A DNA stretch of 64,000 nt, taken from the NCBI GenBank assembly GCA_947396885.1, contig OX377206.1:50761631-50825630 (forward strand), written 5' to 3'. The first letter of the stretch is position 1. Each line of letters starts with the position of its first letter. A program made the translations under genes and the position numbers. The DNA comes from Heligmosomoides polygyrus polygyrus (taxonomy: Eukaryota; Nematoda; Chromadorea; Rhabditida; Heligmosomidae). This document shows, one piece after another, positions 1-13,100 of this stretch. Below the pieces are notes generated by a model that was given only the letters and a program-made list of their open reading frames with translations, was not told the origin of the DNA and did not search any database.

Positions 1-493
1 AATCAAGAGCTCTCATTTTTCCGGGACAATTCCTTGATTTTAGCTTGTTAATGGTGATTGTGTTTATCGATTTCTTCGGCAACATCATATAGTGTGACAT
101 GACTGTCTCTTTAGGAATTTCCTCAAGAACGATCTTCACAATCCACATGTCTCACAACACCGCAAGACGTCACACTGAGACAGATCACTAGAAGGATCGA
201 AACTACTATGTCTTCAGGTACTTCCTCAAGAACGAACTTTGCAATTGACGTATCTTTGAACAACGTCAATGAGAATCGGATCAATAACAGCCAAGCGCTT
301 TCATTTTTCCGGGACAATTCATCGATTTCAGCTTGTTAATGGTAATTGTGTTTAACGATTTCTTCGGCAACATCACATAGTGTGACATGACTGTCTCTTT
401 AGGAATTTCCTCAAGAACGATCTTCACAATCCACATGTCTCACAACACCGCCAGACGTCACACTGAGACAGATCACTAGAAGGATCGAAACTA

Positions 494-2631
494 CTATTTT
501 GACAGGATAGCTATTCCGCGTGAGCTTGTATGGTTTTTATGTCTATCAGTTTCTTCGGTCACACAAGATAGTGTGACATGAATATCGTATTCAGGTACTT
601 CCTCAAGAACGACCTCCGCAATCGACGTATCTGTGAACACCGACAATGAGAATCGGATCATTAACCAGTCAAGAGCTCTCACTTTTTGCGTGAAAATTCT
701 TTGATTTCACCTTGTTAATGGTAATTGTCTTTATCGATTTCTTCGGCAACATCACATAGTGTGACATGACTGTCGTCTTTAAGAACTTCCTCAAGAACGA
801 CATACGCAATCGACGTATCTGTGAACACCGTCAGATGTCAATGAGAATCGGATCATTAACCAGTCAAGAGCTCTCACTTTTTGCGTGAAAATTCTTTGAT
901 TTCTGCTTCTTCATGGTGATTGGGTTTATCGGTTTCTTCGGCCACATGACATAGCGTGACATGACTGTCGTCTTCAGGTACTTCCTCAAGAACGAACTTT
1001 GCAATTGACGTATCTTGGAACACCGTCAGACGTCAATGAGAATCGGATCATTAGCCATCATTAGTATGGTTTTTATGTCTATCAGTTTCTTCGGCTTCAC
1101 AAGATAGTGTGATATGACTGTCGTCTTCAGGTACTTCCTCAAGAACGAACTTTGCAATTGACGTATCTTTGAACAACGTCAATGAGAATCGGGTAATTAA
1201 ACAATCAAGAGCTCTCATTTTTCCGGGACAATTCCTTGATTTTAGCTTGTTAATGGTGATTGTGTTTATCGATTTCATCGGTAACACCACATAGTGTGAC
1301 ATGACTGCCGTCTTTAGGAACTTCCCCAAGAACGAACTTTGCAATTGACGTATCTTTGAACAACATCAATGAGAATCGGATCATTAACCAGTCAACAGCT
1401 CTCATTTTTCCGGGACAATTCCTTGATTTTAGCTTGTTAATGGTGATTGTGTTTATCGATTTCTTCGGCAACACCACATAGTGTGACATGACTGCCGTCT
1501 TTAGGAACTTTCCCAAGAACGAACTTTGCAATTGACGTATCTTTGAACAACGTCAATGAGAATCGGATCATTAACCAGTCAAGAGCTCTCATTTTTTCGG
1601 GACAATTCTTTGATATCAGCTTGTTCCTGGTGACTGGGTTTATCGGTTTCTTCGTCCACATGACATAGTGTGACATGACTGTCGTCTTCAGGTACTTCCT
1701 CAAGAACGAACTTTGCAAATAACGTATCTTTGAACAACGTCAATGAGAATCGGATCATTAACCAGTCAAGAGCTCTCACTTTTTGCGTGAAAATTCTTTG
1801 ATTTCACTTGTTAATGGTAATTGTCTTTATCGATTTCTTCGGCAACATCACATAGTGTGACATGACTGCCGTCTTTAGGAACTTCCCCAAGAACGAACTT
1901 TGCAATTGACGTATCTTTGAACAACGTCAATGAGAATCGGATCATTAACCAGTCAAGAGCTCTCATTTTTTCGGGACAATTCTTTGATGTCAGCTTGTTC
2001 CTGGTGACTGGGTTTATCGGTTTCTTCGGCCACATGACATAGTGTGACATGACTGTCGTCTTCAGGTACTTCCTCAAGAACGAACTTTGCAAATAACGTA
2101 TCTTTTAACAACGTCAATGAGAATCGGATCATTAACCAGTCAAGAGCTCTCATTTTTTCGGGACAATTGTTTGATTTCAGCTTGTTAATGGTGATTGTGT
2201 TTATTGATTTCTTCGGCAACATCATATAGTGTGACATGACTGTCGTCTTTAGGAACTTCCTCAAGAACGATCTTCACAATCCACATATCTCACAACACCG
2301 TCAGACGTCACACTGAGGCAGATCACTAGAAGGATCGAAACTACTATGTCTTCAGGTACTTCCTCAAGAACGAACTTTGCAATTGACGTATCTTTGAACA
2401 ACGTCAATGAGGATCGGATCAATAACAGCCAAGCGCTTTCATTTTTCCGGGACAATTCATTGATTTCAGCTTGTTAATGGTAATTGTGTTTAACGATTTC
2501 TTCGGCAACATCACATAGTGTGACATGACTGTCTCTTTAGGAATTTCCTCAAGAACGATCTTCACAATCCACATGTCTCACAACACCGCCAGACGTCACA
2601 CTGAGACAGATCACTAGAAGGATCGAAACTA
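494..2631. repeat. Representative 2138-bp HOR unit of array A
   Basis: One complete unit from marker to marker. It begins with diverged sub-units of roughly 190, 190 and 155 bp (494 to about 1108), in which the usual GAACAACGTC is changed to forms such as GAACACCGTC. It continues with six canonical 187-bp monomers (about 1109-2231) and ends with a 288-bp composite (about 2231-2518) plus one more variant monomer. Canonical monomers inside the unit are not identical. Some read GCAATTGACG and others GCAAATAACG at the same place, and some read TTTATCGATTTCTTCGG where others read TTTATCGGTTTCTTCGG. These differences make each position within the HOR identifiable. The unit boundary is arbitrary. 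Confidence 0.9.
2271..2347. repeat. Diverged, truncated monomer fragment inside the 288-bp composite
   Basis: A 77-bp stretch lies between two 26-bp direct copies of GTCTTNAGGNACTTCCTCAAGAACGA (2245-2270 and 2348-2373). It first looks like foreign DNA. However, its first ~55 bases (CACAATCCACATATCTCACA, then ACACCGTCAGACGTCACACTGAG) align to the diverged monomer form GCAATCGACGTATCTGTGAA, then CACCGTCAGATGTCAATGAG. It is therefore most simply an old monomer cut down to about 100 bp with its flank. About 20 bases at its right end, including GGATCGAAACTACTAT, have no match I can see in other monomers. Related copies lie at about 145-208, 420-496 and in later HORs. Confidence 0.7.
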
Positions 2632-4149
2632 CTATTTTGACAGGATAGCTATTCCGCGTGAGCTTGTATGGTTTTTATGTCTATCAGTTTCTTCGGTCAC
2701 ACAAGATAGTGTGACATGAATATCGTATTCAGGTACTTCCTCAAGAACGACCTCCGCAATCGACGTATCTGTGAACACCGACAATGAGAATCGGATCATT
2801 AACCAGTCAAGAGCTCTCACTTTTTGCGTGAAAATTCTTTGATTTCACCTTGTTAATGGTAATTGTCTTTATCGATTTCTTCGGCAACATCACATAGTGT
2901 GACATGACTGTCGTCTTTAAGAACTTCCTCAAGAACGACATCCGCAATCGACGTATCTGTGAACACCGTCAGATGTCAATGAGAATCGGATCATTAACCA
3001 GTCAAGAGCTCTCACTTTTTGCGTGAAAATTCTTTGATTTCTGCTTCTTCATGGTGATTGGGTTTATCGGTTTCTTCGGCCACATGACATAGCGTGACAT
3101 GACTGTCGTCTTCAGGTACTTCCTCAAGAACGAACTTTGCAATTGACGTATCTTGGAACACCGTCAGACGTCAATGAGAATCGGATCATTAGCCATCATT
3201 AGTATGGTTTTTATGTCTATCAGTTTCTTCGGCTTCACAAGATAGTGTGATATGACTGTCGTCTTCAGGTACTTCCTCAAGAACGAACTTTGCAATTGAC
3301 GTATCTTTGAACAACGTCAATGAGAATCGGGTAATTAAACAATCAAGAGCTCTCATTTTTCCGGGACAATTCCTTGATTTTAGCTTGTTAATGGTGATTG
3401 TGTTTATCGATTTCATCGGTAACACCACATAGTGTGACATGACTGCCGTCTTTAGGAACTTCCCCAAGAACGAACTTTGCAATTGACGTATCTTTGAACA
3501 ACATCAATGAGAATCGGATCATTAACCAGTCAACAGCTCTCATTTTTCCGGGACAATTCCTTGATTTTAGCTTGTTAATGGTGATTGTGTTTATCGATTT
3601 CTTCGGCAACACCACATAGTGTGACATGACTGCCGTCTTTAGGAACTTTCCCAAGAACGAACTTTGCAATTGACGTATCTTTGAACAACGTCAATGAGAA
3701 TCGGATCATTAACCAGTCAAGAGCTCTCATTTTTTCGGGACAATTCTTTGATATCAGCTTGTTCCTGGTGACTGGGTTTATCGGTTTCTTCGTCCACATG
3801 ACATAGTGTGACATGACTGTCGTCTTCAGGTACTTCCTCAAGAACGACTTTGCAAATAACGTATCTTTGAACAACGTCAATGAGAATCGGATCATTAACC
3901 AGTCAAGAGCTCTCACTTTTTGCGTGAAAATTCTTTGATTTCACTTGTTAATGGTAATTGTCTTTATCGATTTCTTCGGCAACATCACATAGTGTGACAT
4001 GACTGCCGTCTTTAGGAACTTCCCCAAGAACGAACTTTGCAATTGACGTATCTTTGAACAACGTCAATGAGAATCGGATCATTAACCAGTCAAGAGCTCT
4101 CATTTTTTCGGGACAATTCTTTGATGTCAGCTTGTTCCTGGTGACTGGG

Positions 4150-7100
4150 TTTATCGGTTTCTTCGGCCACATGACATAGTGTGACATGACTGTCGTCTTC
4201 AGGTACTTCCTCAAGAACGAACTTTGCAAATAACGTATCTTTTAACAACGTCAATGAGAATCGGATCATTAACCAGTCAAGAGCTCTCATTTTTTCGGGA
4301 CAATTGTTTGATTTCAGCTTGTTAATGGTGATTGTGTTTATTGATTTCTTCGGCAACATCATATAGTGTGACATGACTGTCGTCTTTAGGAACTTCCTCA
4401 AGAACGATCTTCACAATCCACATATCTCACAACACCGTCAGACGTCACACTGAGACAGATCACTAGAAGGATCGAAACTACTATTTTGACAGGATAGCTA
4501 TTCCGCGTGAGCTTGTATGGTTTTTATGTCTATCAGTTTCTTCGGTCACACAAGATAGTGTGACATGAATATCGTATTCAGGTACTTCCTCAAGAACGAC
4601 CTCCGCAATCGACGTATCTGTGAACACCGACAATGAGAATCGGATCATTAACCAGTCAAGAGCTCTCACTTTTTGCGTGAAAATTCTTTGATTTCACCTT
4701 GTTAATGGTAATTGTCTTTATCGATTTCTTCGGCAACATCACATAGTGTGACATGACTGTCGTCTTTAAGAACTTCCTCAAGAACGACATCCGCAATCGA
4801 CGTATCTGTGAACACCGTCAGATGTCAATGAGAATCGGATCATTAACCAGTCAAGAGCTCTCACTTTTTGCGTGAAAATTCTTTGATTTCTGCTTCTTCA
4901 TGGTGATTGGGTTTATCGGTTTCTTCGGCCACATGACATAGCGTGACATGACTGTCGTCTTCAGGTACTTCCTCAAGAACGAACTTTGCAATTGACGTAT
5001 CTTGGAACACCGTCAGACGTCAATGAGAATCGGATCATTAGCCATCATTAGTATGGTTTTTATGTCTATCAGTTTCTTCGGCTTCACAAGATAGTGTGAT
5101 ATGACTGTCGTCTTCAGGTACTTCCTCAAGAACGAACTTTGCAATTGACGTATCTTTGAACAACGTCAATGAGAATCGGGTAATTAAACAATCAAGAGCT
5201 CTCATTTTTCCGGGACAATTCCTTGATTTTAGCTTGTTAATGGTGATTGTGTTTATCGATTTCATCGGTAACACCACATAGTGTGACATGACTGCCGTCT
5301 TTAGGAACTTCCCCAAGAACGAACTTTGCAATTGACGTATCTTTGAACAACATCAATGAGAATCGGATCATTAACCAGTCAACAGCTCTCATTTTTCCGG
5401 GACAATTCCTTGATTTTAGCTTGTTAATGGTGATTGTGTTTATCGATTTCTTCGGCAACACCACATAGTGTGACATGACTGCCGTCTTTAGGAACTTTCC
5501 CAAGAACGAACTTTGCAATTGACGTATCTTTGAACAACGTCAATGAGAATCGGATCATTAACCAGTCAAGAGCTCTCATTTTTTCGGGACAATTCTTTGA
5601 TATCAGCTTGTTCCTGGTGACTGGGTTTATCGGTTTCTTCGTCCACATGACATAGTGTGACATGACTGTCGTCTTCAGGTACTTCCTCAAGAACGAACTT
5701 TGCAAATAACGTATCTTTGAACAACGTCAATGAGAATCGGATCATTAACCAGTCAAGAGCTCTCACTTTTTGCGTGAAAATTCTTTGATTTCACTTGTTA
5801 ATGGTAATTGTCTTTATCGATTTCTTCGGCAACATCACATAGTGTGACATGACTGCCGTCTTTAGGAACTTCCCCAAGAACGAACTTTGCAATTGACGTA
5901 TCTTTGAACAACGTCAATGAGAATCGGATCATTAACCAGTCAAGAGCTCTCATTTTTTCGGGACAATTCTTTGATGTCAGCTTGTTCCTGGTGACTGGGT
6001 TTATCGGTTTCTTCGGCCACATGACATAGTGTGACATGACTGTCGTCTTCAGGTACTTCCTCAAGAACGAACTTTGCAAATAACGTATCTTTTAACAACG
6101 TCAATGAGAATCGGATCATTAACCAGTCAAGAGCTCTCATTTTTTCGGGACAATTGTTTGATTTCAGCTTGTTAATGGTGATTGTGTTTATTGATTTCTT
6201 CGGCAACATCATATAGTGTGACATGACTGTCGTCTTTAGGAACTTCCTCAAGAACGATCTTCACAATCCACATATCTCACAACACCGTCAGACGTCACAC
6301 TGAGGCAGATCACTAGAAGGATCGAAACTACTATGTCTTCAGGTACTTCCTCAAGAACGAACTTTGCAATTGACGTATCTTTGAACAACGTCAATGAGGA
6401 TCGGATCAATAACAGCCAAGCGCTTTCATTTTTCCGGGACAATTCATTGATTTCAGCTTGTTAATGGTAATTGTGTTTAACGATTTCTTCGGCAACATCA
6501 CATAGTGTGACATGACTGTCTCTTTAGGAATTTCCTCAAGAACGATCTTCACAATCCACATGTCTCACAACACCGCCAGACGTCACACTGAGACAGATCA
6601 CTAGAAGGATCGAAACTACTATTTTGACAGGATAGCTATTCCGCGTGAGCTTGTATGGTTTTTATGTCTATCAGTTTCTTCGGTCACACAAGATAGTGTG
6701 ACATGAATATCGTATTCAGGTACTTCCTCAAGAACGACCTCCGCAATCGACGTATCTGTGAACACCGACAATGAGAATCGGATCATTAACCAGTCAAGAG
6801 CTCTCACTTTTTGCGTGAAAATTCTTTGATTTCACCTTGTTAATGGTAATTGTCTTTATCGATTTCTTCGGCAACATCACATAGTGTGACATGACTGTCG
6901 TCTTTAAGAACTTCCTCAAGAACGACATCCGCAATCGACGTATCTGTGAACACCGTCAGATGTCAATGAGAATCGGATCATTAACCAGTCAAGAGCTCTC
7001 ACTTTTTGCGTGAAAATTCTTTGATTTCTGCTTCTTCATGGTGATTGGGTTTATCGGTTTCTTCGGCCACATGACATAGCGTGACATGACTGTCGTCTTC

Positions 7101-10100
7101 AGGTACTTCCTCAAGAACGAACTTTGCAATTGACGTATCTTGGAACACCGTCAGACGTCAATGAGAATCGGATCATTAGCCATCATTAGTATGGTTTTTA
7201 TGTCTATCAGTTTCTTCGGCTTCACAAGATAGTGTGATATGACTGTCGTCTTCAGGTACTTCCTCAAGAACGAACTTTGCAATTGACGTATCTTTGAACA
7301 ACGTCAATGAGAATCGGGTAATTAAACAATCAAGAGCTCTCATTTTTCCGGGACAATTCCTTGATTTTAGCTTGTTAATGGTGATTGTGTTTATCGATTT
7401 CATCGGTAACACCACATAGTGTGACATGACTGCCGTCTTTAGGAACTTCCCCAAGAACGAAATTTGCAAATAACGTATCTTTTAACAACGTCAATGAGAA
7501 TCGGATCATTAACCAGTCAAGGGCTCTCATTTTTTCGGGACAATTGTTTGATTTCAGCTTGTTAATGGTGATTGTGTTTATTGATTTCTTCGGCAACATC
7601 ATATAGTGTGACATGACTGTCGTCTTTAGGAACTTCCTCAAGAACGATCTTCACAATCCACATATCTCACAACACCGTCAGACGTCACACTGAGACAGAT
7701 CACTAGAAGGATCGAAACTACTATTTTGACAGGATAGCTATTCCGCGTGAGCTTGTATGGTTTTTATGTCTATCAGTTTCTTCGGTCACACAAGATAGTG
7801 TGACATGAATATCGTATTCAGGTACTTCCTCAAGAACGACCTCCGCAATCGACGTATCTGTGAACACCGACAATGAGAATCGGATCATTAACCAGTCAAG
7901 AGCTCTCACTTTTTGCGTGAAAATTCTTTGATTTCACCTTGTTAATGGTAATTGTCTTTATCGATTTCTTCGGCAACATCACATAGTGTGACATGACTGT
8001 CGTCTTTAAGAACTTCCTCAAGAACGACATCCGCAATCGACGTATCTGTGAACACCGTCAGATGTCAATGAGAATCGGATCATTAACCAGTCAAGAGCTC
8101 TCACTTTTTGCGTGAAAATTCTTTGATTTCTGCTTCTTCATGGTGATTGGGTTTATCGGTTTCTTCGGCCACATGACATAGCGTGACATGACTGTCGTCT
8201 TCAGGTACTTCCTCAAGAACGAACTTTGCAATTGACGTATCTTGGAACACCGTCAGACGTCAATGAGAATCGGATCATTAGCCATCATTAGTATGGTTTT
8301 TATGTCTATCAGTTTCTTCGGCTTCACAAGATAGTGTGATATGACTGTCGTCTTCAGGTACTTCCTCAAGAACGAACTTTGCAATTGACGTATCTTTGAA
8401 CAACGTCAATGAGAATCGGGTAATTAAACAATCAAGAGCTCTCATTTTTCCGGGACAATTCCTTGATTTTAGCTTGTTAATGGTGATTGTGTTTATCGAT
8501 TTCATCGGTAACACCACATAGTGTGACATGACTGCCGTCTTTAGGAACTTCCCCAAGAACGAACTTTGCAATTGACGTATCTTTGAACAACATCAATGAG
8601 AATCGGATCATTAACCAGTCAACAGCTCTCATTTTTCCGGGACAATTCCTTGATTTTAGCTTGTTAATGGTGATTGTGTTTATCGATTTCTTCGGCAACA
8701 CCACATAGTGTGACATGACTGCCGTCTTTAGGAACTTCCCCAAGAACGAACTTTGCAATTGACGTATCTTTGAACAACGTCAATGAGAATTGGATCATTA
8801 ACCAGTCAAGAGCTCTCACTTTTTGCGTGAAAATTCTTTGATTTCACTTGTTAATGGTAATTGTCTTTATCGATTTCTTCGGCAACATCACATAGTGTGA
8901 CATGACTGCCGTCTTTAGGAACTTCCCCAAGAACGAACTTTGCAATTGACGTATCTTTGAACAACGTCAATGAGAATCGGATCATTAACCAGTCAAGAGC
9001 TCTCATTTTTTCGGGACAATTCTTTGATGTCAGCTTGTTCCTGGTGACTGGGTTTATCGGTTTCTTCGGCCACATGACATAGTGTGACATGACTGTCGTC
9101 TTCAGGTACTTCCTCAAGAACGAACTTTGCAAATAACGTATCTTTTAACAACGTCAATGAGAATCGGATCATTAACCAGTCAAGAGCTCTCATTTTTTCG
9201 GGACAATTGTTTGATTTCAGCTTGTTAATGGTGATTGTGTTTATTGATTTCTTCGGCAACATCATATAGTGTGACATGACTGTCGTCTTTAGGAACTTCC
9301 TCAAGAACGATCTTCACAATCCACATATCTCACAACACCGTCAGACGTCACACTGAGGCAGATCACTAGAAGGATCGAAACTACTATGTCTTCAGGTACT
9401 TCCTCAAGAACGAACTTTGCAATTGACGTATCTTTGAACAACGTCAATGAGGATCGGATCAATAACAGCCAAGCGCTTTCATTTTTCCGGGACAATTCAT
9501 TGATTTCAGCTTGTTAATGGTAATTGTGTTTAACGATTTCTTCGGCAACATCACATAGTGTGACATGACTGTCTCTTTAGGAATTTCCTCAAGAACGATC
9601 TTCACAATCCACATGTCTCACAACACCGCCAGACGTCACACTGAGACAGATCACTAGAAGGATCGAAACTACTATTTTGACAGGATAGCTATTCCGCGTG
9701 AGCTTGTATGGTTCTTATGTCTATCAGTTTCTTCGGTCGCACAAGATAGTGTGACATGACTATCGTATTCAGGTACTTCCTCAAGAACGACCTCCGCAAT
9801 CGACGTATCTGTGAACACCGACAATGAGAATCGGATCATTAACCAGTCAAGAGCTCTCACTTTTTGCGTGAAAATTCTTTGATTTCACCTTGTTAATGGT
9901 AATTGTCTTTATCGAATTCTTCGGCAACATCACATAGTGTGACATGACTGTCGTCTTTAAGAACTTCCTCAAGAACGACATCCGCAATCGACGTATCTGT
10001 GAACACCGTCAGTTGTCAATGAGAATCGGATCATTAACCAGTCAAGAGCTCTCACTTTTTGCGAGAAAATTCTTTGATTTCTGCTTCTTCATGGTGATTG

Positions 10101-13100
10101 GGTTTATCGGTTTCTTCGGCCACATGACATAGTGTGACATGACTGTCGTCTTCAGGTACTTCCTCAAAAACGAACTTTGCAATTGACGTATCTTTGAACA
10201 CCGTCAGACGTCAATGAGAATCGGATCATTAGCCATCATTAGTACGGTTTTTATGTCTACCAGTTTCTTCGGCTTCACAAGATAGCGTGATATGACTGTC
10301 GTCTTCAGGTACTTCCTCAAGAACGAACTTTGCAATTGACGTATCTTTGAACAACGTCAATGAGAATCGGATAATTAAACAATCAAGAGCTCTCATTTTT
10401 CCGGGACAATTCCTTGATTTTAGCTTGTTAATGGTGATTGTGTTTATCGATTTCTTCGGCAACACCACATAGTGTGATATGACTGTCGTCCTTAGGTACT
10501 TCCTCAAGAACGAACTTTGCAATTGACGTATCTTTGAACAACGTCAATGAGAATCGGACCATTAACCAGTCAACAGCTCTCATTTTTCCGGGACAATTCC
10601 TTGATTTCAGCTTGTTAATGGTGATTGTGTTTATCGATTTCTTCGGCAACACCACATAGTGTGACATGACTGCCGTCTTTAGGAACTTCCCCAAGAACGA
10701 ACTTTGCAATTGACGTATCTTTGAACAACGTCAATGAGAATCTGATCATTAACCTGTCAAGAGCTCTCATTTTTTCGGGACAATTCTTTGATATCAGCTT
10801 GTTCCTCGTGATTGGGTTTATCGGTTTCTTCGGCCACATGACATAGTGTGACATGACTGTCGTCTTCAGGTACTTCCTCAAGAACGAACTTTGCAAATAA
10901 CGTATCTTTGAACAACGTCAATGAGAATCGGATCATTAACCAGTCAAGTGCTCTCATTTTTTCGGGACAATTGTTTGATTTCAGCTTGTTAATGGTGATT
11001 GTGTTTATCGATTTCATCGGTAACACGACATAGTGTGACATGACTGTCGTCTTCAGGTACTTCCTCAAGAACGAACTTTGCAAATAACGTATCTTTTAAC
11101 AACGTCAATGAGAATCGGATCATTAACCAGTCAAGAGCTCTCATTTTTTCGGGACAATTGTTTGATTTCAGCTTGTTAATGGTGATTGTGTTTATTGATT
11201 TCTTCGGCAACATCATATAGTGTGACATGACTGTCGTCTTTAGGAACTTCCTCAAGAACGATCTTCACAATCCACATATCTCACAACACCGTCAGACGTC
11301 ACACTGAGGCAGATCACTAGAAGGATCGAAACTACTATGTCTTCAGGTACTTCCTCAAGAACGAACTTTGCAATTGACGTATCTTTGAACAACGTCAATG
11401 AGGATCGGATCAATAACAGCCAAGCGCTTTCATTTTTCCGGGACAATTCATTGATTTCAGCTTGTTAATGGTAATTGTGTTTAACGATTTCTTCGGCAAC
11501 ATCACATAGTGTGACATGACTGTCTCTTTAGGAATTTCCTCAAGAACGATCTTCACAATCCACATGTCTCACAACACCGCCAGACGTCACACTGAGACAG
11601 ATCACTAGAAGGATCGAAACTACTATTTTGACAGGATAGCTATTCCGCGTGAGCTTGTATGGTTCTTATGTCTATCAGTTTCTTCGGTCGCACAAGATAG
11701 TGTGACATGACTATCGTATTCAGGTACTTCCTCAAGAACGACCTCCGCAATCGACGTATCTGTGAACACCGACAATGAGAATCGGATCATTAACCAGTCA
11801 AGAGCTCTCACTTTTTGCGTGAAAATTCTTTGATTTCACCTTGTTAATGGTAATTGTCTTTATCGAATTCTTCGGCAACATCACATAGTGTGACATGACT
11901 GTCGTCTTTAAGAACTTCCTCAAGAACGACATCCGCAATCGACGTATCTGTGAACACCGTCAGTTGTCAATGAGAATCGGATCATTAACCAGTCAAGAGC
12001 TCTCACTTTTTGCGAGAAAATTCTTTGATTTCTGCTTCTTCATGGTGATTGGGTTTATCGGTTTCTTCGGCCACATGACATAGTGTGACATGACTGTCGT
12101 CTTCAGGTACTTCCTCAAAAACGAACTTTGCAATTGACGTATCTTTGAACACCGTCAGACGTCAATGAGAATCGGATCATTAGCCATCATTAGTACGGTT
12201 TTTATGTCTACCAGTTTCTTCGGCTTCACAAGATAGCGTGATATGACTGTCGTCTTCAGGTACTTCCTCAAGAACGAACTTTGCAATTGACGTATCTTTG
12301 AACAACGTCAATGAGAATCGGATAATTAAACAATCAAGAGCTCTCATTTTTCCGGGACAATTCCTTGATTTTAGCTTGTTAATGGTGATTGTGTTTATCG
12401 ATTTCTTCGGCAACACCACATAGTGTGATATGACTGTCGTCCTTAGGTACTTCCTCAAGAACGAACTTTGCAATTGACGTATCTTTGAACAACGTCAATG
12501 AGAATCGGACCATTAACCAGTCAACAGCTCTCATTTTTCCGGGACAATTCCTTGATTTCAGCTTGTTAATGGTGATTGTGTTTATCGATTTCTTCGGCAA
12601 CACCACATAGTGTGACATGACTGCCGTCTTTAGGAACTTCCCCAAGAACGAACTTTGCAATTGACGTATCTTTGAACAACGTCAATGAGAATCTGATCAT
12701 TAACCTGTCAAGAGCTCTCATTTTTTCGGGACAATTCTTTGATATCAGCTTGTTCCTCGTGATTGGGTTTATCGGTTTCTTCGGCCACATGACATAGTGT
12801 GACATGACTGTCGTCTTCAGGTACTTCCTCAAGAACGAACTTTGCAAATAACGTATCTTTGAACAACGTCAATGAGAATCGGATCATTAACCAGTCAAGT
12901 GCTCTCATTTTTTCGGGACAATTGTTTGATTTCAGCTTGTTAATGGTGATTGTGTTTATCGATTTCATCGGTAACACGACATAGTGTGACATGACTGTCG
13001 TCTTCAGGTACTTCCTCAAGAACGAACTTTGCAAATAACGTATCTTTGAACAACGTCAATGAGAATCGGATAATTAAACAATCAAGAGCTCTCATTTTTC

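Larger units (their letters stand above)
1..9671. repeat. Array A zone 1: 2138-bp HOR copies and shortened versions
   Basis: The marker sub-unit that begins CTATTTTGACAGGATAGC occurs at 494, 2632, 4481, 6619 and 7721, and next at 9672. Spacings are 2138, 1849, 2138, 1102 and 1951 bp. The 1849-bp copy lacks 288 bp and one base (near 3847). The 1102-bp copy lacks 288 bp plus four 187-bp monomers (748 bp). The 1951-bp copy lacks one monomer, lost near 8760-8850. Outside these indels, copies look almost identical over hundreds of bases when compared by eye. Confidence 0.93.
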
